From positions 3,038,501-3,102,500 of the forward strand of contig NZ_CP031834.1 in assembly GCF_003590645.1 (NCBI RefSeq): a stretch of DNA of 64,000 nt. Direction: 5' to 3'. Source of the DNA: Mesorhizobium sp. DCY119 (GTDB lineage Bacteria; Pseudomonadota; Alphaproteobacteria; Rhizobiales; Rhizobiaceae). A model generated the notes under the pieces. The model had not been told where the DNA came from and searched no databases. It worked only from the letters and a program-made list of their open reading frames with translations. Position numbers and translations under genes: made by a program. The first letter of the stretch is position 1; every line of letters starts with the position of its first letter. Shown here in pieces: positions 38,547 to 47,349 of this stretch.

Positions 38547-38666
38547 CGTACGGTCGTGTGGGCGACTACCGGATAATCGCCCACATTGAAGACAGCAGCG
38601 TGCGCATTCTGATTGTCCGCGTCGGCAATCGCAGGGATGTGTATAGCCGGTAAGAAGGCGCGACAC

Positions 38667-39014
38667 CTACACCTTGATCACATAATCCTTGCGTGTCGTC
38701 TCAAGCACTTCCCAGCTTCCCCTAAAGCCGGGCCGCAGAACAAAACGGTCGCCCGCCTTGACCGTACGCGCCTCGCCGCCATCTTCGGTGATCACCGAGA
38801 CGCCGGAGAGGATGTGGCAGAACTCCCACTCGTCATATTCGATGCGCCATTTGCCGGGCGTCGATTCCCAGATGCCGGCGTAAAGGCCGCCTTCGGCCTC
38901 CTCGGCATTCCAGGTGCGGAATTTGGGATCGCCGGAGATGACACGCCCTTCGGCCGGCGCGCCGTCCTCCGGCTCGATGCTGGTCGTGTCGATCGTCAGG
39001 AATTTTTCGGACAA
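38667..39014 (-). CDS. Cupin-domain protein
   Basis: The 115-residue single-domain cupin has segments GIWESTPGKWRIEYDEWEFCHILSG, in parts, and VKAGDRFVLRPGFRGSWEVLE, the paired beta-barrel motifs of the DUF861-like (EutQ/ureidoglycolate-type) cupins. The motif-1 metal residues are incomplete (Glu and His only), so activity is uncertain. It lies just downstream of metY on the same strand. Confidence 0.85.
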   Translation of the reverse strand: MSEKFLTIDTTSIEPEDGAPAEGRVISGDPKFRTWNAEEAEGGLYAGIWESTPGKWRIEYDEWEFCHILSGVSVITEDGGEARTVKAGDRFVLRPGFRGSWEVLETTRKDYVIKV

Positions 39015-39026
39015 GCCCTTACTCCG

Positions 39027-40310
39027 TTACGCCTTCGCCAGGCCCTGTTCGAGATCGGCGATGATATCGGCGACATCCTCGATGCCGACCGAAAGCCGCA
39101 CCACGTCAGGCCCCGCGCCGGCAGCGATCTTCTGCTCGTCGGAAAGCTGGCGGTGCGTCGTCGAGGCGGGATGGATAACCAGCGATTTCGTGTCGCCGAT
39201 ATTGGCGAGATGCGAGAACAGCTCCAACCCCTCGACCAGTTTCACGCCCGCCGCATAACCACCCTTGAGGCCGAAGGTGAAGACCGAACCGGCGCCGAGC
39301 GGCGAATATTTCTGCTGCAGCTTGTGGTTCTTGTCGTTGGGCAGGCCGGGGTAGGACACCCAGGCAACCTTGTCGTGTTTCGACAGCCATTCGGCAACCT
39401 TGAGCGCATTGTCGGAATGGCGTTGCATGCGCAGCGGTAGTGTTTCCAGTCCGGTCAGGATCAGGAAGGCGTTGAAGGGCGAGATCGATGGGCCGAAGTC
39501 GCGCAGGCCCAGAACGCGCGCTGCGATGGCGAAGGCGAAGTTGCCGAAGGTTTCGTGCAGCACAACGCCGCCATATTCCGGGCGCGGCTCCGACAGCATC
39601 GGATAATTGCCGGATTTCGACCAGTCGAAGGTGCCGCCATCAACGATGGCCCCACCCATGGAATTGCCGTGGCCGCCGATGAATTTCGTCAGCGAGTGCA
39701 CCACGATGTCGGCGCCATGCTCGATCGGCCGCAGCAGATAAGGGCTTGCCATGGTGTTGTCGACGATCAGCGGAAGGCCATGCTTGCGTGCGATGTTACC
39801 GATTGCCTCTATGTCGACGAATTCGCCACCCGGATTGGCAAGGCTCTCGATGAAGATGCCGCGCGTTTTGTCGTCGATCTGGCTTTCGAAGGTCGAGATG
39901 TTGTCCGTGTCGGCCCAGCGCACTTCCCAGCCGAAATTCTTGAAGGCGTGGCCGAACTGGTTGATCGAACCGCCGTAAAGCTTTCTCGCAGCGATGAAAT
40001 TCTCGCCAGGGCGCAGGATGGTGTGGAACACCAGCAATTGCGCGGCGTGGCCGGATGCGGTCGCAAGCGCTGCCGTTCCGCCCTCGAGGGCAGCCACACG
40101 CTCCTCCAGCACGGCCTGCGTCGGGTTCATGATGCGGGTGTAGATGTTGCCGAACGCCTTCAGGCCGAACAGCGAGGCGGCATGATCGACATCGTCGAAG
40201 ACATAGGCCGTCGTCTGGTAGATCGGCGTGGCGCGCGCGCCCGTCGCTGGGTCGGGCTTGGCGCCGGCATGAACGGCTAGCGTGTTGAAACCGGGAATCC
40301 GCTGGGACAT
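39027..40310 (-). CDS. metY: O-acetylhomoserine aminocarboxypropyltransferase (sulfhydrylase)
   Basis: The 427-residue PLP enzyme of the Cys/Met-metabolism family makes homocysteine from O-acetyl- or O-succinylhomoserine and sulfide. Visible motifs: [22 protein letters not shown] in parts, [13 protein letters not shown], and the PLP lysine in [16 protein letters not shown]. The extra region [15 protein letters not shown] marks MetY rather than MetB/MetC. ATG 40310 follows GGAGGAAAAA; the open frame extends to 40439 without support. Confidence 0.94.
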   Translation of the reverse strand: MSQRIPGFNTLAVHAGAKPDPATGARATPIYQTTAYVFDDVDHAASLFGLKAFGNIYTRIMNPTQAVLEERVAALEGGTAALATASGHAAQLLVFHTILRPGENFIAARKLYGGSINQFGHAFKNFGWEVRWADTDNISTFESQIDDKTRGIFIESLANPGGEFVDIEAIGNIARKHGLPLIVDNTMASPYLLRPIEHGADIVVHSLTKFIGGHGNSMGGAIVDGGTFDWSKSGNYPMLSEPRPEYGGVVLHETFGNFAFAIAARVLGLRDFGPSISPFNAFLILTGLETLPLRMQRHSDNALKVAEWLSKHDKVAWVSYPGLPNDKNHKLQQKYSPLGAGSVFTFGLKGGYAAGVKLVEGLELFSHLANIGDTKSLVIHPASTTHRQLSDEQKIAAGAGPDVVRLSVGIEDVADIIADLEQGLAKA

Positions 40311-40457
40311 TTTTTCCTCCGAAAAGCTCTTCTGAAAATTCGTTGCTATTCTTGGCGGAGCCCTGCCCGGAATGCAAAGAACAAAATACTTCAACGGCAT
40401 ACGTGCTGAGCCGCAACGGCACGAAAAAGCGCCCGGCACGCAATGATTTTGCGAAAA

Positions 40458-40979
40458 CTACTTCTGGCGAACGCCGAAGCTTTGGAAACCGGCGCGCATG
40501 ATCGGCTTTTTCGAGGACAGAACGCCCGAATTGACGCCATTCCAGCCGATCTCGCCGGCAAGGCGGGCGTATTCGATTTTCGGGCAGCGGTTCATCACCA
40601 CCTTGAGGCCGGCAGCCTCGGCGCGCGCCGCTGCCTCGTCGTTGCGCACCGTCAGTTGCATCCAGATCACCTTCGGCAAGAGATCGAGCGCCAGCGCCTC
40701 GTCAACGATTGCCGGCACGGCATTGGAAGCCCGGAAGATATCGACCATGTCGATCGCGCCCGGAATGTCCTCGAGCTTCGCGTAGGTCATCTGGCCAAGG
40801 ATCTCCTTGCCAGCCTGCCCCGGATTGACCGGGAACACGGTGAACCCCTTGGCGATCAGATATTTCATCACGAAATAGCTCGGGCGTACATCGTTTGCCG
40901 ACGCGCCGACGACGGCGATCGTCTTCACCGAATTCAGGATGCCGGAGATGTAGGAGTTGTCGTAGGAATCGTGGTTCAT
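40458..40979 (-). CDS. CoA-binding (YccU-like) protein
   Basis: The 173-residue Rossmann-fold protein has KTIAVVGASANDVRPSYFVMKYL, in parts, and VFPVNPGQAGKEILG near the N-terminus, as in the CoA-binding domain of succinyl-CoA ligases and YccU. VNRCPKIEY-like residues follow late. The role is unknown. ATG 40979 is chosen because the fold begins there; the frame runs upstream into the enoyl-CoA hydratase gene. Confidence 0.88.
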   Translation of the reverse strand: MNHDSYDNSYISGILNSVKTIAVVGASANDVRPSYFVMKYLIAKGFTVFPVNPGQAGKEILGQMTYAKLEDIPGAIDMVDIFRASNAVPAIVDEALALDLLPKVIWMQLTVRNDEAAARAEAAGLKVVMNRCPKIEYARLAGEIGWNGVNSGVLSSKKPIMRAGFQSFGVRQK

Positions 40980-41022
40980 GATGCCTGCTTGTTTGAGCGG
41001 AAGGATGCAGCCGTCAAGGCGC

Positions 41023-41841
41023 CTACTCGCCCGTCCATTTCGGATCGCGTTTTGCGAGGAAGGCGCCGATGCCTTCCTCGGCGTCGCGGGCCAGCATGTT
41101 TTCAACCATGACGCGCGAGGCGTATTCGTAGGCGTCGGAAAGCCCCATTTCGGCCTGCGCATAAAAAGCTTCCTTGCCGATCTTCAGCGTCAAAGGCGAT
41201 TTTGAAGCAATGGTTTGAGCGTATTTGTTCACGATTTGATTCAGGTATTCGCGTGGCACGACGCGATTGACCAGGCCGAATTCACGCGCTGTCGTCGCGT
41301 CGATCGTCTCGCCGGTCAGCAGCATTTCCATCGCCTGCTTGCGCGAAACGTTGCGCGACAGCGCCACCATCGGCGTCGAGCAGAACAGGCCGATATTGAC
41401 GCCCGGCGTGCAGAATGTCGCCTCGTTCGAAGCAATGGCAAGATCGCAGCTCGCGACAAGCTGGCAGCCGGCAGCCGTTGCCAGCCCATCGACCTCGGCA
41501 ATCACCGGTTTGGGATGGCGCACGATCGACTGCATCAGTTGCGCACAGGCGCCCATGCTGCGTTCGAAGAAGGCCCTGCCCCGGTCGGCATCCGCGCGGT
41601 GCAGTGTCATTTCCTTGAGGTCGTGACCGGCGCAGAACAGTTTGCCGCTTGCTGCCAGGATGATTACGCGCACCGCCTTGTCGTCGCGGGCGCGGTCGAA
41701 TTCGGCTTGAAGTGCTGCCATCGTCGCGATCGACAGCGCATTGGCCGGCGGATTGGACAGCGTCAGGCGCAGCACGCCTTCCTTCAGCACCGAGGTTACC
41801 GGCCCTTCCGGCGCAGGTTTTATGGCGACGATCTCAGCCAA
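41023..41841 (-). CDS. Enoyl-CoA hydratase/isomerase family protein, catalytic glutamates absent
   Basis: The 272-residue crotonase-fold protein has FCAGHDLKEM, which forms one oxyanion-hole loop. The positions of the two hydratase glutamates read AAGCQLV and FCTPGVNIG, where active enzymes have a GGGCEL-like motif and an xPE motif. This matches the ECHDC3-like branch rather than a true hydratase. It lies upstream of the CoA-binding protein on the same strand. The reaction, if any, is unknown. Confidence 0.88.
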   Translation of the reverse strand: MAEIVAIKPAPEGPVTSVLKEGVLRLTLSNPPANALSIATMAALQAEFDRARDDKAVRVIILAASGKLFCAGHDLKEMTLHRADADRGRAFFERSMGACAQLMQSIVRHPKPVIAEVDGLATAAGCQLVASCDLAIASNEATFCTPGVNIGLFCSTPMVALSRNVSRKQAMEMLLTGETIDATTAREFGLVNRVVPREYLNQIVNKYAQTIASKSPLTLKIGKEAFYAQAEMGLSDAYEYASRVMVENMLARDAEEGIGAFLAKRDPKWTGE

Positions 41842-41990
41842 TATTCATCTCCTTCGTCTCGCCCAAAGAACTAACACGCTGCCGGTTGAAGAACAGGGGG
41901 CAAACGTGTTTTCTGGCGACGCTTTCAGGCAGATATAAGCAGCCGGACCCACCGCCGGTAGAACCAGACCCCGCGACAGGAGCAGATCAG

Positions 41991-42437
41991 ATGCCGGCCC
42001 AGCAGAAACTCGAACCGAAGATGACGGCCGGCGAAATCAACGATCTGCTGAAATCCGTCTACCCGCAGCTGAACGGCGATCTTACGGCCTTCGAGGCGGT
42101 CGAAGTGTTTCCCGGCGGCTGCACGGTGAGGCTGAATGCCGACGAACGCCACCTGCGCCCCGGCGGCACCGTGTCCGGCCCTTCGCTGTTCACGCTGGCC
42201 GATATCGGCGGCTATGTCTGCGTTCTTTCCCATGCCGGACCCGACGCGCTGTCGGTGACCACCAATCTCAACATCAACTTCATGCGCAAGGCCGAAGCCG
42301 GTCCGATCGACGGCCATTGCCGCATACTGAAGCTCGGAAAAAGCCTGATGGTCTACGACATAGATATCGTCGCCGGACCGGACGGGCACACGGTCGCACA
42401 TGCGACAGGAACCTATTCGATACCGCCGAAGCGCTGA
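41991..42437 (+). CDS. PaaI-family hotdog thioesterase
   Basis: The 148-residue hotdog protein has LRPGGTVSGPSLFTLADIGGYVCVL, in parts, the helix region of PaaI-type acyl-CoA thioesterases, and the strand SVTTNLNINFMRKAEAG. The G-x-S-G segment substitutes for the usual HGG, with the helical Asp retained. ATG 41991 follows AGGAG. The acyl substrate is unknown. Confidence 0.88.
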   Translation: MPAQQKLEPKMTAGEINDLLKSVYPQLNGDLTAFEAVEVFPGGCTVRLNADERHLRPGGTVSGPSLFTLADIGGYVCVLSHAGPDALSVTTNLNINFMRKAEAGPIDGHCRILKLGKSLMVYDIDIVAGPDGHTVAHATGTYSIPPKR

Positions 42438-42518
42438 AATTTGCGTGGTAAAATAATACCCTATACCTAGCGCATTGTTTTTATTGATTTTACTCAGAAA
42501 GCGGCTGTTTTTCGTCAC

Positions 42519-42548
42519 TTGACCTTCGGGATGCCCGCAGCCTATAAG
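42519..42548 (+). promoter_or_regulatory. Promoter and structured leader of rplM-rpsI
   Basis: TTGACC (42519-42524) and TATAAG (42543-42548) are separated by 18 bases. The predicted leader of about 110 bases holds stem ggcgttt/aaacgcc (42608-42614 with 42631-42637). It also holds ccttc-tccg-gaagg (42636-42649), which shares two bases with the first stem. The shared bases allow alternative folding, so ribosomal-protein feedback is possible but unproven. Confidence 0.6.
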
Positions 42549-42665
42549 CCGACATCGAAACAGCGGCCACATCGGCCGTCGTTTTGTTTTTGAAGCGGCG
42601 CGCAGGCGGCGTTTCAATCCAAGCAACAAGAAACGCCTTCTCCGGAAGGTCCGAACCGAAAGCAT

Positions 42666-43136
42666 ATGACCATGACAACCTTTTCGCAGAAGCCTGCGGA
42701 CGTGGTGAAGAAGTGGGTGCTGATCGACGCCGAGGGTCTCGTCGTTGGTCGTCTCGCCTCTATCGTCGCCAACATCCTCCGCGGCAAGAACAAGCCCACC
42801 TTCACCCCCCATGTCGACGATGGCGACAATGTCATCATCATCAACGCCGACAAGGTCGCATTCACCGGCAAGAAGTTCACCGACAAGGTGTACTACTGGC
42901 ACACCGGCCATCCCGGCGGCATCAAGGAGCGCACCGCGCGCCAGCTGCTCGAAGGCCGTTTCCCGGAACGCGTCCTTGAAAAGGCCGTCGAACGCATGAT
43001 CCCGCGCGGTCCGCTTGGTCGCCGCCAGATGAAGAATCTGCGCGTCTATGCCGGCGCCGAACATCCGCATGTCGCCCAGCAGCCTGTGACGCTCGACGTC
43101 GGCGCGCTGAACGCCAAGAACAAGAAGGCTTCGTAA
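42666..43136 (+). CDS. rplM: 50S ribosomal protein L13
   Basis: The 156-residue protein of the large subunit has [19 protein letters not shown] near the N-terminus, [16 protein letters not shown] near residue 77 and [22 protein letters not shown], in parts, near 110. ATG 42666 or the ATG two codons on may be used. It is followed after two bases by rpsI in the standard pair. Confidence 0.97.
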   Translation: MTMTTFSQKPADVVKKWVLIDAEGLVVGRLASIVANILRGKNKPTFTPHVDDGDNVIIINADKVAFTGKKFTDKVYYWHTGHPGGIKERTARQLLEGRFPERVLEKAVERMIPRGPLGRRQMKNLRVYAGAEHPHVAQQPVTLDVGALNAKNKKAS

Positions 43137-43138
43137 TC

Positions 43139-43615
43139 ATGGCTGAGCTCAACTCGCTCGCAGAACTCGGCACCGCTGCCGTTACCGCACAGCCGGCTGC
43201 CCCGGTCTATGTCCAGAAGCTGGACAAGCAGGGCCGCGCCTATGCCACCGGCAAGCGCAAGGACGCGATCGCTCGCGTCTGGGTCAAGCCGGGTTCCGGC
43301 AAGATCGTCGTCAACGGCAAGGAATTCGCGGCTTATTTCGCCCGTCCGGTGCTGCAGATGATCCTCAACCAGCCGATCGTGGCTGCTGCCCGCGTCGGCC
43401 AGTTCGACATCATCGCGACCGTCGTCGGCGGTGGTCTTTCCGGTCAGGCCGGTGCTGTCCGTCACGGCATCTCCAAGGCGCTGACCTACTACGAGCCGGG
43501 CCTTCGCGGCGTGCTCAAGAAGGGCGGCTTCCTGACCCGCGACAGCCGTACCGTCGAGCGCAAGAAGTACGGCAAGGCCAAGGCCCGTCGTTCGTTCCAG
43601 TTCTCGAAGCGCTAA
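43139..43615 (+). CDS. rpsI: 30S ribosomal protein S9
   Basis: The 158-residue small-subunit protein has an N-terminal extension of about 35 residues common in alphaproteobacteria. The core opens [21 protein letters not shown]. The basic C-terminal tail ([17 protein letters not shown]) reaches the ribosomal P site. It ends the rplM operon at a strong terminator. Confidence 0.97.
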   Translation: MAELNSLAELGTAAVTAQPAAPVYVQKLDKQGRAYATGKRKDAIARVWVKPGSGKIVVNGKEFAAYFARPVLQMILNQPIVAAARVGQFDIIATVVGGGLSGQAGAVRHGISKALTYYEPGLRGVLKKGGFLTRDSRTVERKKYGKAKARRSFQFSKR

Positions 43616-43655
43616 TCGCTTTCGAATTTCAGGTGCTGCTTGCCAGTGCCGAACG

Positions 43656-43683
43656 AAAAGGCCCCGCTTGCGGGGCCTTTTTG
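43656..43683 (+). terminator. Intrinsic terminator of rplM-rpsI
   Basis: The stem aaaaggccccg/cggggcctttt encloses loop cttg and continues into a T run (43678-43682). It lies 40 bases after the rpsI stop and also faces the end of the minus-strand gene beyond. Confidence 0.93.
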
Positions 43684-43692
43684 TTTGAACAC

Positions 43693-44664
43693 TTACCGTA
43701 AAATGGCTGGCAGCGCGGAATTGCCCGTGGGGGCTGCCGCCGGGATATTCGGCCCCTTGCCGTTCGCCGCATCTGGCATCGCTGACGAACTGTCGACGAT
43801 TGGGCTCTTTTCTGCTTCGACACCGAAACACACCGCAAACGAAGCATCCATGATCGCCAGCTTCACCGCCTGGGCGGCCATGTAATCCTGAAGAAAGCCC
43901 TGCGACACCCACATTACCGAATGGTTCTTCTGGCCATGCCATCCGAGGCTGCCGGCATCCTCGGCCTCGCGAAGCTTTCGCGCGAGGTGAGCCCGCGACA
44001 GGGTCAACCACATGCCCAGATTGGTGACCGAGGTTATATCCGTCGAAATACGCGCGGCCTTGATGTCGGCTTTTCGCATCCCGGTTATCAGCCTCTCAAT
44101 GACGATGCCGCCCTCGTTGAGCCACGAGAAAAGGGAGAAGGTGTTCTTGGGTTCTCTCACCGCGCGGGACTTGAGAAGGCCATCGGAAATGAGTGGCAGA
44201 AGCCGGCGCGCGCCGTCAGGCGCGGCCTGGAATGTCGCGAGCCGGTTTTTGCCGTCGAGACTGTCGAGCGTGGTGAGCCCTATCGTCAGCCAGACGCCTA
44301 TCGCGTCGACACTCAAAGCCGTCGGATGAAACGTCACCGTCCGCTTGTCCTCGATGTCGGAACCATAGCTCGCGAAGCCGTAGTTCAGCATCTCCTTGAC
44401 GAAGGCGCTGGCGGTATTCTTGCTGGCGACCGAATGGTAATCGATCACTTCGAAAAAGCGGGCAGTGCTTGTCCCGGTCGGGCTGCCGCCTGGATTGCTG
44501 CGAAAGTAAAGCGCAACCGCAACCATCGCCATCAGCCAGCGCTGGTGGGTCGCAAAGACTGCTGCCAGCCGCGGATGTTCTTCGGAAACCTGCAAAAATG
44601 CCCGCGACTGCCGCTGAATCACGGGAAACAGCGCGGGATGGCTGACAATTTCATCTGCATTCAT
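43693..44664 (-). CDS. Protein with two apparent winged-helix modules, unknown regulator
   Basis: The 323-residue protein matches no named family I recognise. Two segments look like winged helices. One is at residues 68-113: HSVASKNTASAFVKEMLNYG, then a basic hairpin DKRTVTFHP. The other is at 205-253: LSRAHLARKLREAEDAGSL, then WHGQKNHSVMW. The first is MarR-like in layout. The tail after 300 is disordered, Pro/Ala-rich. A DNA-binding role is inference. It is isolated between rpsI and the broken diesterase gene. Confidence 0.7.
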   Translation of the reverse strand: MNADEIVSHPALFPVIQRQSRAFLQVSEEHPRLAAVFATHQRWLMAMVAVALYFRSNPGGSPTGTSTARFFEVIDYHSVASKNTASAFVKEMLNYGFASYGSDIEDKRTVTFHPTALSVDAIGVWLTIGLTTLDSLDGKNRLATFQAAPDGARRLLPLISDGLLKSRAVREPKNTFSLFSWLNEGGIVIERLITGMRKADIKAARISTDITSVTNLGMWLTLSRAHLARKLREAEDAGSLGWHGQKNHSVMWVSQGFLQDYMAAQAVKLAIMDASFAVCFGVEAEKSPIVDSSSAMPDAANGKGPNIPAAAPTGNSALPAILR

Positions 44665-44836
44665 AGAAGGAAATCCTCAAACCCGCCTTCTACCAGAGCG
44701 TGTTCCACGAACACTGTCCAGTTGCTTTTCCAAGATGACGGAATATTGAGAATGTTTGGCTAATATTCGACTTTCCTAACGAGCAAAGCAAATACGATGA
44801 CTTTCGCGCTGGCGCGTAAGACTATCGTGCTCGACG

Positions 44837-45859
44837 TCAATTCGTCAGATCATAGGGCGTGCGGTAGCCATTGGCCGTCAGCCAGTCGATCGCCGCTTCG
44901 GGCTCGTCTGTCTGGATAATCGTCGCGCCCTGCTCCGCCCAGAAACCATAGGTTTCCTCCGGCAGGCTTGCGAATGTCGCCAGCTCATCGCCGCGGCCGC
45001 CGGCCAGCAGGCCGCTTTCCCTGTTCACGATCGGGTAGGTGTTGACCCAGAGGTGCCAGTCGCCCCGGGCAGCAACCGCACGGGCACGCGAACCGAACAG
45101 CGGCCCGCCATCGGCTATCATGCGTTGGCCCTGCTGGCGCCAGACAACCATTTCGACCGCATCCGCCGCAAAAGCCTTCGTGGCCGTCTCGATGAAACGC
45201 GCGTCCCTGACCGCATCGTCGGCAATGATCGGCATGAAGTGAACGCCCTCGCCCACCTTCGCCATTACTGCCTTCATCTCGGCGATCTTGTTGGTGTTCC
45301 AGAGGTTCTGCTTGATCACCACCTGCCGCTCTATGCCCAGATCGCGGGCGACCGCGACCATTTCCGGCAGCGCATCGACGCCTAGCTTGTTGTCGATATT
45401 GACCATGATCCGGCCCTTGGCAGAGGCAAGCATATCGCGCAGCGTCGGCACTGTTTCGTCGGTCACTTCGCCCGTGCCTTCAACGATCAGCCGGCAGCCC
45501 TTCAGGTCGGCAAGCTTATACTTCACCAGTTCGCCCTTGCAGGTGGTGGTGCGGTCGAGCCAGCTGTCATGCAGCACGACGAGTTCACCGTCCTGCGTCT
45601 TCTAGACATCGAACTCGACCATCTCGACGCCCAAGTCGATCGAGTGACGGATCGCGGCAATTGAATTCTCCGGGCGGGTGATTTTTCCACCGGCCTTCCA
45701 GCCAGCGCGATGAGCGACGATCATGACGTGGTCGCGCCACTGGTTGGCGTGCTCGAAGCGATCGATGATCTGATCGATACGCGCGTTCTGGGCCGACGCC
45801 GGCGTCGAGACTTGCAAGAGGAAAGCGGCCACAGCCGCACCCAGCCACATCATCCGCAT
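44837..45859 (-). pseudogene. Glycerophosphodiester phosphodiesterase gene with in-frame amber codon
   Basis: One continuous frame of about 340 codons is interrupted only by TAG at 45602-45604. The first part (85 residues) has a signal peptide (MWLGAAVAAFLLQVSTPASA), AHRAG and RPENS, ending VEMVEFDV. After the stop the frame resumes KTQDGELVVLHDSWLDRTT, which carries the next catalytic histidine. Intact relatives have a sense codon, often Gln, at this point (CAG to TAG is one change). The enzyme would hydrolyse glycerophosphodiesters in the periplasm. It is a recent nonsense allele, a sequencing error or a suppressed stop. Confidence 0.85.
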
Positions 45860-45979
45860 GAGAATCGTTTCCTCGCCGGTTTGATGTGGCGAGGAGATAA
45901 AGGCAGCGCGTGACAGCGCGGTGAACGCCGCCGGCTACATTTTCGCGGCCCGCCGGACCGCAGGCATGCACCGGTGGGC

Positions 45980-46111
45980 GAAAAAAAAGTCGACAAACGG
46001 GAAAGATGAGCCGATGAAGGCGCTCTGCGAAACGAATCCCGTCGCTGGAAAATGAGAAAGCGCGACCAGGAGAGCGCAGAAACCCCGCCAGGAACGAGCA
46101 TTTCGAACCAT
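45980..46111 (-). pseudogene. 5-prime remnant of an acyltransferase-3 gene
   Basis: About 44 codons read SWRGFCALLVALSHFP, then a short loop, then SSFPFVDFFF. This is the first transmembrane block of OafA-type acyltransferases, which normally continues VLSGF. The match ends at a run of T (on the minus strand) and nothing further is recognisable, so the gene is truncated. The rest of the 450-base gap from 45860 to 46309 holds no supported gene. Confidence 0.5.
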
Positions 46112-46309
46112 TCGGCGGCGGTCGCCAAAGGCCGCATTCGCGGCAAGATCAATGAAGGAGCTCCCATCGAGGAATGCCGTCTGCGTCAAGATGGTCCGCT
46201 TCCTGTCCCGGTGATAATAGAGCCGGGGCGAATTCATTTCCCCACCGAAGCCGCGCAATTTCCGCGCCGCTTCATCAGCCCGTCACAAGACAAGTTTTAG
46301 GAAATCGTG

Positions 46310-47278
46310 ATGCCTGCAAAATCCATTGACCATGCTTTCACGGCCAACAAGAACACCGGTCGCTCGGGCGATCCGACCTATGCCGGTGCGCTCTCTTTCA
46401 TGCGCCGCCGCTACACCAAGAACGTAAAGGGCGCCGACGCCGTCGTCTGGGGCATTCCGTTCGATGCCGCCGTCACCAACCGTTCCGGCGCGCGCTTCGG
46501 CCCGCAGGCGATCCGCCGCGCTTCGGCGATCTTCGACTGCGATCCGCAATATCCGTTTCATCTCGATCTGTTCGAGAATCTCGGCGTCGTCGACTATGGC
46601 GACTGCCTGCTCGACACCGGCAACCACCAGAAGACGCCGGGAGCTATCGAGCGCGAAGCGACCAAGATTCTGAAATCCGGTGCATTCCTTTTGTCGCTCG
46701 GCGGCGATCATTTCGTCACCTGGCCGCTGCTGAAGGCCCATGCCGCCATTCACGGCCCGTTGGCGATGGTACAGTTCGACGCCCATCAGGACACCTGGGA
46801 CGATGACGGCAAGCGCATTGACCATGGCTCGTTCGTGGCCCGTGCCGTACGCGAGGGCATCATCGACCCGGATCGCTCGATCCAGATCGGCATCCGCACC
46901 CATGCGCCCGACGATTTCGGCATCAAGATCATCTACGGCTATGAAGTCGAAGACATGCGCGCATCCGACATCGCCTATGCGATCGCCGAGCGCACCGGCG
47001 GCAAGAAGACCTACGTCACCTTCGACATCGATTGCCTCGACCCGGCCTACGCGCCCGGCACAGGCACGCCGGTTGCCGGCGGACCATCAACGGCCAAGAT
47101 ATTTTCGGTGCTGCGCCAGATGACGCAGATCGACATTGTCGGTGCTGATGTCGTAGAGGTTGCGCCGGCCTACGACCATGCCGATATTACCGCGATTGCC
47201 GGGGCGACGGTGGCGATGCAATATCTCGGTCTGCTGGCCGAGCGAAAGGCTCGCGAAAACGCCTTGAAGGCGGGTTGA
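46310..47278 (+). CDS. speB: Agmatinase / ureohydrolase
   Basis: The 322-residue binuclear-manganese hydrolase of the arginase family has the metal motifs GGDHFVT, DAHQDTWDD and DIDCLDPAYAPGTGTP. It hydrolyses agmatine to putrescine and urea, or a related guanidino compound. The sequence alone does not separate agmatinase from guanidinobutyrase. ATG 46310 follows AGGA by seven bases; a GTG one codon upstream is possible. Confidence 0.9.
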   Translation: MPAKSIDHAFTANKNTGRSGDPTYAGALSFMRRRYTKNVKGADAVVWGIPFDAAVTNRSGARFGPQAIRRASAIFDCDPQYPFHLDLFENLGVVDYGDCLLDTGNHQKTPGAIEREATKILKSGAFLLSLGGDHFVTWPLLKAHAAIHGPLAMVQFDAHQDTWDDDGKRIDHGSFVARAVREGIIDPDRSIQIGIRTHAPDDFGIKIIYGYEVEDMRASDIAYAIAERTGGKKTYVTFDIDCLDPAYAPGTGTPVAGGPSTAKIFSVLRQMTQIDIVGADVVEVAPAYDHADITAIAGATVAMQYLGLLAERKARENALKAG

Positions 47279-47286
47279 CCAAATTG

Positions 47287-47318
47287 AGGAGATGAATCCG
47301 GTTTCGGCTTCATCTCCT
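47287..47318 (+). terminator. Hairpin after speB, possible terminator
   Basis: The arms aggagatgaa (47287-47296) and ttcatctcct (47309-47318) are perfectly complementary around a 12-base loop that can itself form ccg-gttt-cgg. No T run follows, so it may be a processing or attenuating structure rather than a true terminator. Confidence 0.5.
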
Positions 47319-47349
47319 TGGAATTGCACAGTTTAACGGACGACAGGGC

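Noticed and set aside
36882-38666. A barnase-type RNase gene near the barstar gene
   Set aside because: Both strands around it were examined and only the oxidoreductase, P450 and cupin genes are present.
40311-40442. SAM-II riboswitch upstream of metY
   Set aside because: The gap was read on the minus strand for the conserved pseudoknot core, and no match was seen.
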